This document shows positions 34,099-42,362 of a DNA stretch of 64,000 nucleotides, one piece after another. This stretch comes from Bog-756 sp963845485 (GTDB lineage: Bacteria; Actinomycetota; Acidimicrobiia; Acidimicrobiales; RAAP-2): assembly GCA_963845485.1 (NCBI GenBank), contig CAWJSI010000006.1, forward strand, positions 1 to 64,000, given 5' to 3'. The notes beneath the pieces were generated by a model. The model saw only the letters and a list, made by a program, of their open reading frames with translations, was not told the origin of the DNA and did not search any database. The first letter of the stretch is position 1; each line of letters begins with the position of its first letter. The translations under genes were made by a program, and so were the position numbers.

Positions 34099-34883
34099 TA
34101 GCCCACGGTGCCGGTCACCACGCCCATGTCGAGCAGGGTGCGGGCGAGTTGGCGGTAGGCCAGCGCACCCGGCGAGTTCGGGGCGTGCTGGAGAATGGAC
34201 TTCCCCCGGGCCGGAGCCTCGGCGAACCGGATGGACTTGCGCACCGGTGGCTGCAGAACGGGAATCCCGTACCGGGACTCGACCTCTTCGATGATGTGAC
34301 GGGCGTGGCGGGTCCGGTCGTCGTACATCGTGGCGATGATTCCCCGTACGGCCAGATCGCTGTTGGCAAAGGCGCGGACGTCCTCGATCGTCTCGAGCAG
34401 CTGGCCCACGCCACGATGGGAGAGGGCCTCGCACTGCAAGGGTATGAGAACGGCGTTGGCCGCCGTGAGCCCGTTGATGGTGAGCACGCCGAGGGACGGC
34501 GGGCAGTCGATGAGAATCAGGTCGTACTCGCCGAGCACGGGCTCGAGAGCCCGGGCCAGCACGTGCTCCCGACCCGTGCGGGTGAGGAGATGGACCTCCG
34601 AGCCGGCAAGGTCGATAGTGGCCGGCAGCACGTGGAGGTTGGCGACACCGGGGACAGGGAGGGCAACCTCAGCCACGCTGTCCCTGCGCACGAAGACATC
34701 GTGCAGGGACCGGTCGAGTGCGTCGGGGTCGAAACCTAACGAGAAGGTGAGGCAGGCCTGGGGGTCGAGGTCGACGACGAGGGTGCGTCGCCCGAACTCG
34801 GCCGAGGCCACGCCCAGTGAGTGGACGGTGGTCGTTTTGGCCACGCCACCCTTCTGGTTCGCCACGGCCAGGACGTCGCTCAT
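34098..34883 (-). CDS. ParA/Soj family ATPase
   Basis: This is a 261-residue Walker-type partition ATPase with deviant Walker A NQKGGVAKTTTVHSLG, DLDPQACLTFSLG (A' box) and IDCPPSLGVLTING (Walker B). Such proteins move DNA or large complexes on the nucleoid. No parB, parS or replication gene is nearby, so an orphan ParA role (for example in polar protein or organelle placement) is more likely than chromosome partition, which is inference. ATG 34883 starts MSDVLAVANQ. It is coupled with the downstream Cys-pair protein. Confidence 0.9.
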   Translation of the reverse strand: MSDVLAVANQKGGVAKTTTVHSLGVASAEFGRRTLVVDLDPQACLTFSLGFDPDALDRSLHDVFVRRDSVAEVALPVPGVANLHVLPATIDLAGSEVHLLTRTGREHVLARALEPVLGEYDLILIDCPPSLGVLTINGLTAANAVLIPLQCEALSHRGVGQLLETIEDVRAFANSDLAVRGIIATMYDDRTRHARHIIEEVESRYGIPVLQPPVRKSIRFAEAPARGKSILQHAPNSPGALAYRQLARTLLDMGVVTGTVG

Positions 34884-34923
34884 CGGCGAAGTCTACGCCC
34901 GCCCGCCGGGACGGCGATCGGGG

Positions 34924-37215
34924 TCAGGTGCCCGCCATCCCCACCACGGGCCGGGCCAGGCGGACCGCCCCCATGGATCCCAGGAACGGAGCGGCGAAGC
35001 TGAACACCCCGCCGTCGGAGGCCACGAACCGATACCCGCTGCCGTTGGACGTCTCGGCCAGACCGACGATGGGGGCGTTGAGGCGGATGTTGCCGGTGGA
35101 CCCGTAGAAGGGCGCCCCGCCAAAGGAGAAGACTCCTCCGTCGGCGGCCACCTCCCAATAGCCTCCCGAGTTGGCGTCGGTGGTGGTGCCCACGACGGGC
35201 TGATTGAGCCGCGTGCCCCCTTCTGATCCGGCGAACAGGGCGTCGCCAAAGGCGAAAATACCCCCGTCGGCGGCCACCAGCCGGTAGCCCCGGCCGTCGG
35301 CGGACGAGGACATCCCCACGACCGGACTGTTCAGATGCCTGCCACCCATCGAGCCGAGGAACGAGGCGTCACCGAAGGCAAACACTCCCCCGTCGGAGGC
35401 CACGAGCCAGTAGCCCTGGCCATCGGGTGTCGCGGCCATGCCGACGATGGGCGCGTTAAGGCGCGTTCCGCCCATCGATCCGAAGAAGCCCGCACCCCCG
35501 AAGGTGAAGATGCCGCCATCGGAGGCAACCTCCCAGTAGCCCCCCGAACCCGGTGCCAGGGCCATGCCTACCACCGGCGCGTTCAGATGGATTCCGCCGG
35601 TGGAGCCACAGAACGGCAGGGAGCCGAAGGTGAAGATCCCTCCGTCGGACGCAGCCAGGTCGTAGCCCGAATACGCGGCCGACGGTACCGAGCACGCTGG
35701 GATGGATCCGGACGGTGTGGTTCCTCCGGCGTTCCCGGTCAGCTGGGGGTCGTGATGGAACATCGGCCAGGCCGCACCTCCCACCGCGGCGGCGCCGTTC
35801 GAGCCGGGGATCTCGTAGTGGTCGATCTCCCCCACGCCGGCCGGGGACAGGGACGAGCCGACGTAGCCGGCCAGGGTGATGCCGATCGTCCCGTTGGGAT
35901 CGTCGGTGACGAGCGGCGAGTTCTGCAGGCCCAGGAAGGGGCTCAGGTCGGCGATCTCGGCGCCGGTTCGTCCGTCCAGTACCAACGTGCCCGGAATGGT
36001 GGGGACCAGGATGTCGTCATAGCCCTGGCCGCCGAGGTCGGCGGTTACCACCGAGCCGATGACCCGACCAATACCGTTGTGCTCCCAGACCTTCTGACCG
36101 GTGGCGGCGTTGAGCACCCAGACCGACCCCCCGCTGCCGTTGTCGGTCCCTTCCACCACCTGAAGCGCCCCGTTGCCGAGGACGTCGGAGAGGGCCGGCG
36201 ACGAGAAGGTGTCGCCATCGAGCGCGGTCGACCACTGCAGCTGGCAGCGGTTGTTGTAGGCCTTGAGCGTGTTGGTGTCCGAGGCACCGCCGAAGAACCC
36301 CCCGGTGCCGACGACGATCCCGGTGGCCCCGCCGGCGAGGATGCCGCCCACGGCCGGCGAGGAATCGACCACCTGGTTGGTGTCGGCGCGGCAGATCTCG
36401 TTGCCCTGGGCGCTCAGGATCCGCAGGTGACCCCCGTCGGTGTACTGCTGGCCGTTGGCCTGGCCCGCCGTCTGGTCCCCGCCGTAGACAATTTCGGTCT
36501 GGCCGGTTCCGTACAGGTCGGCCAGGGCGGCCGTGGAGTGGGTGCTGTCCGAATTGAGGAACGGCCAGCCCGTCAACGGGGTCCCCGTCGTGGCGTTGAG
36601 GGCGTAGGAGACCTGGCCCAACGAGCCGGCCACGGCGTCGAGTCCGCCCGACTGGAGCGACCCGACGGCCACCCCAGCCTGGACACCGCCAGCCGGGGCG
36701 GTATCGCTCGGCGGGTTGACCACCTGGGTGAACCACTTCTGGGTGCCCGAAGCGTTGTAAGCCGTGTAACCGCCGGGGACAGGATCGCCGTCATTGCCCG
36801 AGCCGACCAGCACGGACGTCTGGCCTCCGGAGGAAACGACCGAGGGAGTCGAATCGATGGGTCCGCTCTCATTGGTGGCCGGCCATCCGGTCGCGGCTAC
36901 CGGCGAAGAGCCGCCGAGGTGGTAGGCGAAGAGATTCCCGGTGCGATCCCCCACCACGACGGAGGCCTGTCCCCCCAGGGTCACCGGAACAGGCGAGGAG
37001 AAGGCAATCGGGCCGCCATCATCGGGCAGGTGGCCCGTCGTCCAGGTCTCCGTGAAACTGGACCCGGTAAGGGCCGGGGTCCGGCTCGCTGATCCGGCGA
37101 CCGAGGCTCCAGGGATGGCCACGGTGGCGATCAGGGCCACGACGCCGAGCACCAGACGCAACGGGGCTGAGCGCAGGCTGATCGGCGAGCTCAGGGCACC
37201 GAGGCCCACGCCCAC
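34924..37215 (-). CDS. Secreted repeat protein: FG-GAP/PQQ-like propeller plus six 42-residue SDGG repeats
   Basis: This 763-residue protein has a signal peptide (LRLVLGVVALIATVAIPGAS). An N-terminal propeller of FG-GAP/VCBS-like blades follows (VTLGGQASVVVGDRTGNLFA; DLYGTGQTEIVYGG; DVLGNGALQVVEGTDN). The C-terminal 246 residues hold six tandem 42-residue units with consensus YW(E/L)VASDGG(I/V)F(T/S)FG...LN.P(I/V)VG. This unit is known to me as common in Acidimicrobiia secreted proteins and has no defined function. An extracellular adhesin or surface-layer role is inference. ATG 37215 begins MGVGLGALSSPISLRSAPLR. The gene is flanked by parA and a tRNA. Confidence 0.85.
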   Translation of the reverse strand: MGVGLGALSSPISLRSAPLRLVLGVVALIATVAIPGASVAGSASRTPALTGSSFTETWTTGHLPDDGGPIAFSSPVPVTLGGQASVVVGDRTGNLFAYHLGGSSPVAATGWPATNESGPIDSTPSVVSSGGQTSVLVGSGNDGDPVPGGYTAYNASGTQKWFTQVVNPPSDTAPAGGVQAGVAVGSLQSGGLDAVAGSLGQVSYALNATTGTPLTGWPFLNSDSTHSTAALADLYGTGQTEIVYGGDQTAGQANGQQYTDGGHLRILSAQGNEICRADTNQVVDSSPAVGGILAGGATGIVVGTGGFFGGASDTNTLKAYNNRCQLQWSTALDGDTFSSPALSDVLGNGALQVVEGTDNGSGGSVWVLNAATGQKVWEHNGIGRVIGSVVTADLGGQGYDDILVPTIPGTLVLDGRTGAEIADLSPFLGLQNSPLVTDDPNGTIGITLAGYVGSSLSPAGVGEIDHYEIPGSNGAAAVGGAAWPMFHHDPQLTGNAGGTTPSGSIPACSVPSAAYSGYDLAASDGGIFTFGSLPFCGSTGGIHLNAPVVGMALAPGSGGYWEVASDGGIFTFGGAGFFGSMGGTRLNAPIVGMAATPDGQGYWLVASDGGVFAFGDASFLGSMGGRHLNSPVVGMSSSADGRGYRLVAADGGIFAFGDALFAGSEGGTRLNQPVVGTTTDANSGGYWEVAADGGVFSFGGAPFYGSTGNIRLNAPIVGLAETSNGSGYRFVASDGGVFSFAAPFLGSMGAVRLARPVVGMAGT
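34927..35664 (-). repeat. Six tandem 126-bp (42-residue) coding repeats
   Basis: Units start YDLAASDGGIFTFG, YWEVASDGGIFTFG, YWLVASDGGVFAFG, YRLVAADGGIFAFG, YWEVAADGGVFSFG and YRFVASDGGVFSF. Each is 42 residues except the last, which is 36. The conserved core is DGG(I/V)F and LN.P(I/V)VG. Confidence 0.9.
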
Positions 37216-37393
37216 CGGCCGACCGTTGCGCCCGAGGGGTGCCCTTCGGTCGGCCGCAGACCGCGTTCGTAGTTGGGTCGATCCACGGAATTCGATCGCG
37301 CCACAGTAGGTGAACCGACGAGGTAGTGGGGATCGGCCGAGGAACAGGCTCGAGAATCGGCTAGCCGGCGGCCGGTCGCGAATCTCCCACCTA

Positions 37394-37470
37394 TGGCGCC
37401 CCCGGCACGACTCGAACGCGCAACCTGATGGGTAGAAACCATCTGCTCTATCCAGTTGAGCTACAGGGGC
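37394..37470 (-). tRNA. tRNA-Arg(TCT) with encoded CCA
   Basis: The acceptor GCCCCTG pairs with CGGGGGC. The anticodon stem is GATGG/CCATC with loop TTTCTAC, so the anticodon is TCT. The T arm contains GTTCGAGTC. The discriminator G is followed by encoded CCA at 37394-37396; the other three tRNAs in the window lack it. Confidence 0.95.
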
Positions 37471-37538
37471 TGACTTCCCGGAAGGCTATCCCGGCGGTCC
37501 ACGCCCCCAGCGGTCTGTGCCACACTAGAGACTCCTTG

Positions 37539-37611
37539 GTGGCCGTAGCTCAGTTGGCAGAGCGCCGGGATGTGGCCCCGGAGGTCGCGGGTTCGAGCCC
37601 CGTCGGTCACC
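37539..37611 (+). tRNA. tRNA-His(GTG)
   Basis: The acceptor GTGGCCG pairs with CGGTCAC. The anticodon stem is CCGGG/CCCGG and the loop is ATGTGGC, anticodon GTG. A genomic G at 37538 opposite the C discriminator gives the G-1 identity element of tRNA-His. CCA is not encoded. Confidence 0.95.
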
Positions 37612-37671
37612 CTCTCGCCCCCGGGGAATCGTCCTGACCAGGCCTCCGAGGAGCGGTACGGTAGAACATCG

Positions 37672-37743
37672 GCGCCTCTAGCTCAACGGCAGAGCAACGG
37701 ACTCTTAATCCGCAGGTTCCGGGTTCAAATCCCGGGGGGCGCA
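37672..37743 (+). tRNA. tRNA-Lys(CTT)
   Basis: The acceptor GCGCCTC pairs with GGGGCGC. The anticodon loop is CTCTTAA, anticodon CTT. The T arm is CCGGG-TTCAAAT-CCCGG and the discriminator is A. CCA is not encoded. It lies 60 nt after tRNA-His in the same direction. Confidence 0.95.
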
Positions 37744-37920
37744 CAAGATGGCCTGAAATCCCAGCTGATCCGCTAACTATTTCGGTAGTGGCCTGACGCC
37801 GTTCCGTTGATACTCGGACCTCAGCCGACCTCGAACGGGTTCATCACAGGCGAGAGGACTCTCGTGCTGAGCGTGGGAGTCGGTGAGGTCCAGGCCTGGA
37901 CGATGGATTCCTCGGACGAC

Positions 37921-37975
37921 TTACCGAGGACCTTGTTGCCGAGGACCCTGTTGCCGAGGACCTGTTACCGAGGGT
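37921..37975. repeat. Imperfect 15-bp tandem repeat at the tetR 3' end
   Basis: Four copies of a (T)TRCCGAGGACCYTG-type unit run from just past the tetR stop into its last codons. Units differ at one or two positions. This looks like slippage amplification of the gene's own end; no function is seen. Confidence 0.6.
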
Positions 37976-38666
37976 CTTCAGGACTGTCCATCTGTAGCGC
38001 GCTCATGAACATGAGGGTGAGGTGTTCGACCCCCTCGTCAAAACCGCAGTCCAATCGTCCCTCGGAGAGCCACATCTCCGGAAACCGGTTGGTCATCGCA
38101 CCCAGCACTGCAGCAGCAATAGTCGGGTTGAGCCGTCGGTCCACAAGACCGCGACTCTGGAGCCGGCCGATCGATTCGGCCACCAGCGCCCGCTCTCGAG
38201 CGCCACGTTCGGCCCGGGCCGACTTGAGGACCGGATCGTGGCGCGACACCTGCTCGATGACGCCCATGATCCGAGCCTCCTGGCGGTAGCGCTCCAGATA
38301 CAGGCGCATAGCCTCTCGTATCCGGTCCCGGGGAACAGCGGTCGAGGATCGATCGAGGATCACCGTCCCGAGGGGCGCTCCGAGTTCTTCGTCGACCTGG
38401 AGCGCTACCTCGCGGAAGATCTCTTGCTTCGAGTTGAAGTAGGCGTAGAACGTTCCCTGCGCAACGTGCGCACGGGCAGTGATGTCAGATATCCGGGCAT
38501 CCAAGAGCCCGCCTTCTTCGAACACCTCTTTCGCCGCCGCAAGAATGCGGGCCCTCGTGAGAGCGCCCTTTTTCGTGAGGGGCCGAGGTGCCCCACCTTG
38601 CTCAGGAGCGAGGGCAGGTGCTTCGTCCGATGGAGCTTCGGATGGGGGCAGACTGGTCATTGTCAT
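37965..38666 (-). CDS. TetR family transcriptional regulator
   Basis: This 233-residue repressor-type protein has an N-terminal helix-turn-helix at about residues 35-80: RARILAAAKEVFEEGGLLDA, ISDITARAHVAQGTFYAYFN. The C-terminal ligand/dimer domain is divergent (YRQEARIMGVIEQVSRHDPV, typical of TetR proteins of lipid or aromatic catabolism). It probably controls the adjacent amidohydrolase and P450 genes. A palindrome GTATCATAATAC in their shared promoter region is a candidate operator, by inference. ATG 38666 starts MTMTSLPPSEAPSDEAPALA; a later start is possible because the first 30 residues are low complexity. Confidence 0.9.
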   Translation of the reverse strand: MTMTSLPPSEAPSDEAPALAPEQGGAPRPLTKKGALTRARILAAAKEVFEEGGLLDARISDITARAHVAQGTFYAYFNSKQEIFREVALQVDEELGAPLGTVILDRSSTAVPRDRIREAMRLYLERYRQEARIMGVIEQVSRHDPVLKSARAERGARERALVAESIGRLQSRGLVDRRLNPTIAAAVLGAMTNRFPEMWLSEGRLDCGFDEGVEHLTLMFMSALQMDSPEDPR

Positions 38667-38777
38667 AGGACAGTAGGGGCATGGGCCGACGCCAATGAGC
38701 GATCCCGCCGGTTCTAGGCCTTCCCGGCCACGGCCGAGGCCATGGGAACCACGCTCGGAGGCGGGAACGGCGATGGC

Positions 38778-39968
38778 TCAGGCGGGGACCTTGAGTGCGG
38801 CGGCCAAGTTGCTTCCCATGATCCTCTTGACATCCACTTCGGGCAGGCCCTGCAGCACCTTGGCATAGGAGATCGGGTTGGCCAGACCCTCGGGATGAGG
38901 GAAGTCAGAGCCGAATACGACCTTTTCGGGACCGATGGCCTTGATGAGACCGACCGGATCCTCCTCGAAGAAGGGGTGAATCCAGATGTTCCGTCGCAGA
39001 ACGGCGACAGGATCCTCTTCGTAGAGACGGGGTTGCTTGGCGTACGAATGTTCGAGGGCGTCCATGAGCGGGAGGACCCAGCTCGATCCGTTCTCGACAG
39101 GGAGGATGCGCAGTTCGGGAAAGCGAGAGAGCATGCCGTGGGTGACGGCCGAGCACATGGCGTCGAAGATGCCCCGGGACATGAGGTGCTGCACGTCCCC
39201 GAAGGCCGTGGGGTTGGCGAAGGGAAGATGCTCGTCGAAGTGGCCCTCCCACTGGTTGAAGTAGCGGGTGAGGCCGTCGTCGGACGCGTGCATACCCACG
39301 GTGACGTCGTACTCTTGGACCTTCGCCCAGAAGGGGTCGAACTCGGGCAGGGCAAAGGAGCGGAAGCCTCTCAGGCTCGGGACCGGAGCCGGCCTGATGA
39401 GGATGATCTTGGCACCGCGCTCAACGATCCAGTCGAGTTCACGGATTGCCTCGTCGACGATCGGCAGGGTGATGACCGGAGCGGGGAAGATGCGGTCCTT
39501 GTAGTTGAAGGTCCACTCCTCGAACATCCACTCGTTGAATGCATGCACGACTGCGTGGGTCGCCTCGGGGTCCTTGGTGAGGCGCTCCTCGAGCACGCTG
39601 GCCAGGGTGGGCCACATGATGGCCCGATCGACACCTTGTTCATCCATGAGGGCAAGGCGTGGTTCGGGTCGGAAGAAGGCATCCGGTGAAGGAATGGCCT
39701 CACCCAGGATCTCGCGGCGGGACTTCCCTTCGGGATTGCCGTTCTTGAAGAAGTCCTCCTGGGCCCCGGGACGCGCCACCTTGGTGAAGGTCGGATTCGG
39801 GATGTACTCGGAGATGGTGCCGTTGATCACCAGCTTGTCCCGGCCGTTGATCTGCATCAGCTGGACGACTCGCTTGTAGGCATCGGGGAGGTACCGGGTG
39901 AAGGCGTCGGCCTGCTCGTACATGTGGTTGTCGGCGTCAAAGACAGGAAAGTCGAGTCGATCGTCCAT
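38778..39968 (-). CDS. Amidohydrolase 2 family metal-dependent hydrolase
   Basis: This 396-residue TIM-barrel protein has FPVFDADNHMYEQADAFTRY at its start, VTVGMHASDDG, and the C-terminal signature VVFGSDFPHPEGLANP with the metal-ligand aspartate. The family includes decarboxylases and hydrolases of aromatic or lactone substrates; no substrate can be named. ATG 39968 (MDDRLDFPV) has a strong GGAGG 4 nt upstream, which decides it over an upstream in-frame start. It is divergent from the P450 gene with a shared 268-nt control region. Confidence 0.9.
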   Translation of the reverse strand: MDDRLDFPVFDADNHMYEQADAFTRYLPDAYKRVVQLMQINGRDKLVINGTISEYIPNPTFTKVARPGAQEDFFKNGNPEGKSRREILGEAIPSPDAFFRPEPRLALMDEQGVDRAIMWPTLASVLEERLTKDPEATHAVVHAFNEWMFEEWTFNYKDRIFPAPVITLPIVDEAIRELDWIVERGAKIILIRPAPVPSLRGFRSFALPEFDPFWAKVQEYDVTVGMHASDDGLTRYFNQWEGHFDEHLPFANPTAFGDVQHLMSRGIFDAMCSAVTHGMLSRFPELRILPVENGSSWVLPLMDALEHSYAKQPRLYEEDPVAVLRRNIWIHPFFEEDPVGLIKAIGPEKVVFGSDFPHPEGLANPISYAKVLQGLPEVDVKRIMGSNLAAALKVPA

Positions 39969-40030
39969 TAGTCCTCCATGGTTTGGGTGCCACCGACCCT
40001 CGGGGCCGAGCGCACCAGAAGCTGCACCAC

Positions 40031-40042
40031 GTATCATAATAC
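40031..40042. promoter_or_regulatory. Candidate operator palindrome GTATCATAATAC
   Basis: GTAT and ATAC form inverted half-sites around CATA, in the divergent region between the amidohydrolase and P450 genes and overlapping the candidate -10. It could be the site for the nearby TetR protein. Only one copy was found in the region. Confidence 0.35.
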
Positions 40043-40060
40043 ATGAACCCGACGTCGGAA
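40033..40060 (-). promoter_or_regulatory. Candidate promoter of the amidohydrolase gene
   Basis: On the minus strand TTCCGA at 40055-40060 (-35) and TATGAT at 40033-40038 (-10) are spaced 16 nt, about 65 nt before the amidohydrolase ATG. Confidence 0.4.
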
Positions 40061-40236
40061 TCAGTTTCTACCTTCCGCGCCGACCTGTCTCGGGACGTTC
40101 GACCAGCCAGGACCGGCCACGTAGGGCCGGAATCCTCCACCGCTGAGCGATCACCGCTCTGTGAGACCCCGTTGGGTCATGCGAGCGGGATACGTTTCTG
40201 GGGCTGGCGAATTCGCGAACCGACAGGAGATTGCCA

Positions 40237-41466
40237 ATGGCAACGTCGACCCTCCATGAGGGACCACTCGAGTTCGACCCGTTCTCCGAGGAGTACTTCA
40301 ACGGTCCCTACGACCTCTACCGGCGACTCCGTGACGAGGCTCCAGTCCTGTTCAACGAGAAGTACGGCTTCTGGGCCCTCTTTCGCTACGAGGACGTCTG
40401 TGCTGCCCACAAGGACTGGCCCACGTTCTCCAGCTCCCACGGTGTGGACCTCTCGTCACTGAACACCGACCCCGAGATCATCAAGATGTACCGCTCTATG
40501 ATCATGATGGACCCACCCGAGCACGACCGACTCCGGGCCCTGGTGAGCCGGGTGTTCACGCCGAGGGCGGTCAGTGCCCTCGAGCCGATGATCCGCGAAG
40601 TCATCACCTCGTTTCTCGACCCGTTCGACGCCGCCGAGTCGTTCGACGCGGTGGCCGACTTCAGCGCACTCTTCCCGGTCGAAATCATCTCGCGGATGCT
40701 CGGGGTCCCAGCAGGGGAACGCCAGCAGATCCGGCAGTGGCTGGACGTCGGCCTGCACCGCGAACCGGGCCAGATGGACCCCACCCCCGCTGGCACCCAA
40801 GCCATGCTTGAGACCGGCATCTACTGGTACGAGTTGGCCCAGGAGAAGCGCAAGCACCCTGGGGACGACATGGTCACCCGGCTCGCCGAGGTCGAGGTGG
40901 ACCGGGGTGACGGGGAGATGACCCGCCTCGAGGACGATGAGATAGCCGGGTTCGCCACCCTCCTCGGCGGCGCCGGGGCGGAGACCGTGACCAAGTTGAT
41001 CGGGAACGCGGTCTACCTGTTCCACAAATACCCCGATCAATACCGAAAGATCATCGAGGACCCGGGCACCATCCCCGGTGCCGTCGAAGAGATCCTGCGC
41101 TACTTCCCACCCTCGCAATACCAAGGACGGTTCTCCGTCAAGGAGTCGGTGGTCGGCGGAGTCACCATCCCCGCCGGATTCCCGACCATCCTGGTCACCG
41201 GGTCCGCCACCCGGGACGAGCGCTTCTTCGACCAACCCGACGACTTCGTCATCGATCGTCCCCCCAGTCTGTCGATCGGCTTCGGCTATGGGATCCACAG
41301 CTGCCTCGGGGCGGCCCTGGCCCGCATGGAGAGCCGTGTGGCCATCGAGGAGTTGGCCCGACGGTGGCCGGCTTTCACCGTGGACGAGGAGGCGCTCGAG
41401 CGCGTGCAGATGTCCAATGTGGCCGGCTACTCCCATGTTCCGGTAAGTCGAACCGCCAACCGATGA
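40237..41466 (+). CDS. Cytochrome P450
   Basis: This soluble bacterial heme monooxygenase has 409 residues. Landmarks are the I-helix GGAGAETVTKL, ExxR in VEEILRYFPP, and the heme loop FGYGIHSCLGAALARME with the axial Cys near residue 356. The electron donors are not encoded nearby. ATG 40237 (MATSTLHEGPLEFDPFSEEY) is preceded by AGGAGA, which decides the start. Neighbours (TetR, amidohydrolase, SnoaL-like) suggest catabolism of a lipophilic or terpenoid-like compound, by inference. Confidence 0.95.
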   Translation: MATSTLHEGPLEFDPFSEEYFNGPYDLYRRLRDEAPVLFNEKYGFWALFRYEDVCAAHKDWPTFSSSHGVDLSSLNTDPEIIKMYRSMIMMDPPEHDRLRALVSRVFTPRAVSALEPMIREVITSFLDPFDAAESFDAVADFSALFPVEIISRMLGVPAGERQQIRQWLDVGLHREPGQMDPTPAGTQAMLETGIYWYELAQEKRKHPGDDMVTRLAEVEVDRGDGEMTRLEDDEIAGFATLLGGAGAETVTKLIGNAVYLFHKYPDQYRKIIEDPGTIPGAVEEILRYFPPSQYQGRFSVKESVVGGVTIPAGFPTILVTGSATRDERFFDQPDDFVIDRPPSLSIGFGYGIHSCLGAALARMESRVAIEELARRWPAFTVDEEALERVQMSNVAGYSHVPVSRTANR

Positions 41467-41521
41467 ACCGAGGTCGTCGGCGGCAGGAATGCAGCTCTGA
41501 CGGGAGTCGAGACGAAACGAC

Positions 41522-41932
41522 ATGGATGACATCGAAGCGATCAAGCAGCTCAAAGCGCGCTACTTCCGCACCATGGACACGAAAAACTGGTCGGAACTGC
41601 GTCGAGTGTTCACTGACGATGCCGTGATCGACACCACGGCGGCCGGCGGCGATATCGTTGCCGGGGCAGACGAGTTTCTCGCCTTCTTGAAACCAACACT
41701 GCAGGATGCCGTCACCGTGCATCACGGTCACATGCCCGAGATCGAGGTCACGTCGCCCTCGAGCGCATCTGGCGTGTGGGCGCTTCAGGACACCATCATC
41801 TGGCCAGATGGGACCCGCCTGCAGGGTTACGGGCACTACCACGACACCTATGAGCGGGTCGCCGGAGAGTGGAAGATCCACTCCTCCACCCTCACCCGCC
41901 TGCATGTCGATTTGGAGACGCCACGAACCTGA
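41522..41932 (+). CDS. SnoaL-like/NTF2-fold protein
   Basis: This 136-residue small protein of the SnoaL_4 (NTF2-like) family has the family start DIEAIKQLKARYFRTMDTKN, VFTDDAVIDTT and the end YERVAGEWKIHSSTLTRLHV. Members are isomerases, cyclases or non-enzymatic binding proteins. It follows the P450 gene by 55 nt and is likely co-transcribed. The conserved His in VTVHHGHMPE could be catalytic. The substrate is unknown. Confidence 0.88.
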   Translation: MDDIEAIKQLKARYFRTMDTKNWSELRRVFTDDAVIDTTAAGGDIVAGADEFLAFLKPTLQDAVTVHHGHMPEIEVTSPSSASGVWALQDTIIWPDGTRLQGYGHYHDTYERVAGEWKIHSSTLTRLHVDLETPRT

Positions 41933-42362
41933 CGGGTGCAGTGCAGCTACCCCCCGTGCCGACACGCGGGCCGGCGCTCACGTCACAAGAGGTGGACCAA
42001 CTGGGTAACTGTCGCTGAACCGTGGCCTGTCGCCAAGTCGATGACCAATCCGACGAGGAGGAGGCCGAGACAGAACCTGATCACCCGGAGGATGAGGCTC
42101 AAGGTCACTAGTCCAGCTGCGACAGCAAGATAGATAACCATGGTGCAGACGTACCCTTGACCGGCTCTCGCTACACGATCCTCATTCCGACATTCGGGTC
42201 AACAGGATGAGCACCACGCGCCCCTGCCGTCGCCCTCGAACGGTGAACGTCGCTGCCGCCGTCACGCACGCGGGACTCGTGAACCCGTGGCTGCACGTCC
42301 CGGAAGACGCCGGGAACGCCAACGCTCACCCGCCCGGACTCACGGGACCGGACAGGGCGAAC
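41933..42362. other. Low-density region, 430 bases
   Basis: No well-supported gene. It contains one possible 52-residue hydrophobic reading frame on the minus strand (41983-42141). The rest shows neither a tRNA nor a clear promoter. Confidence 0.4.
41983..42141 (-). CDS. Possible small membrane protein
   Basis: A 52-residue frame from ATG 42141 starts MVIYLAVAAGLVTLSLILRV and is hydrophobic through about residue 37, long enough for one or two helices, with a polar end GHGSATVTQLVHLL. There is no good Shine-Dalgarno. The hydrophobicity is unlike random high-GC frames, but homology is unknown, so it may be spurious. Confidence 0.3.
   Translation of the reverse strand: MVIYLAVAAGLVTLSLILRVIRFCLGLLLVGLVIDLATGHGSATVTQLVHLL

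Noticed and set aside
34927..35664. Possible CRISPR or satellite array
   Set aside because: The 126-bp repeats keep an open reading frame and vary at codon positions, so they are protein repeats without spacers.
37744..40236. Integrated element next to tRNA-Lys
   Set aside because: No integrase, no direct repeat of the tRNA 3' end and no phage genes were found. The tRNA-Pro and tRNA-Lys share only the normal T-loop sequence.
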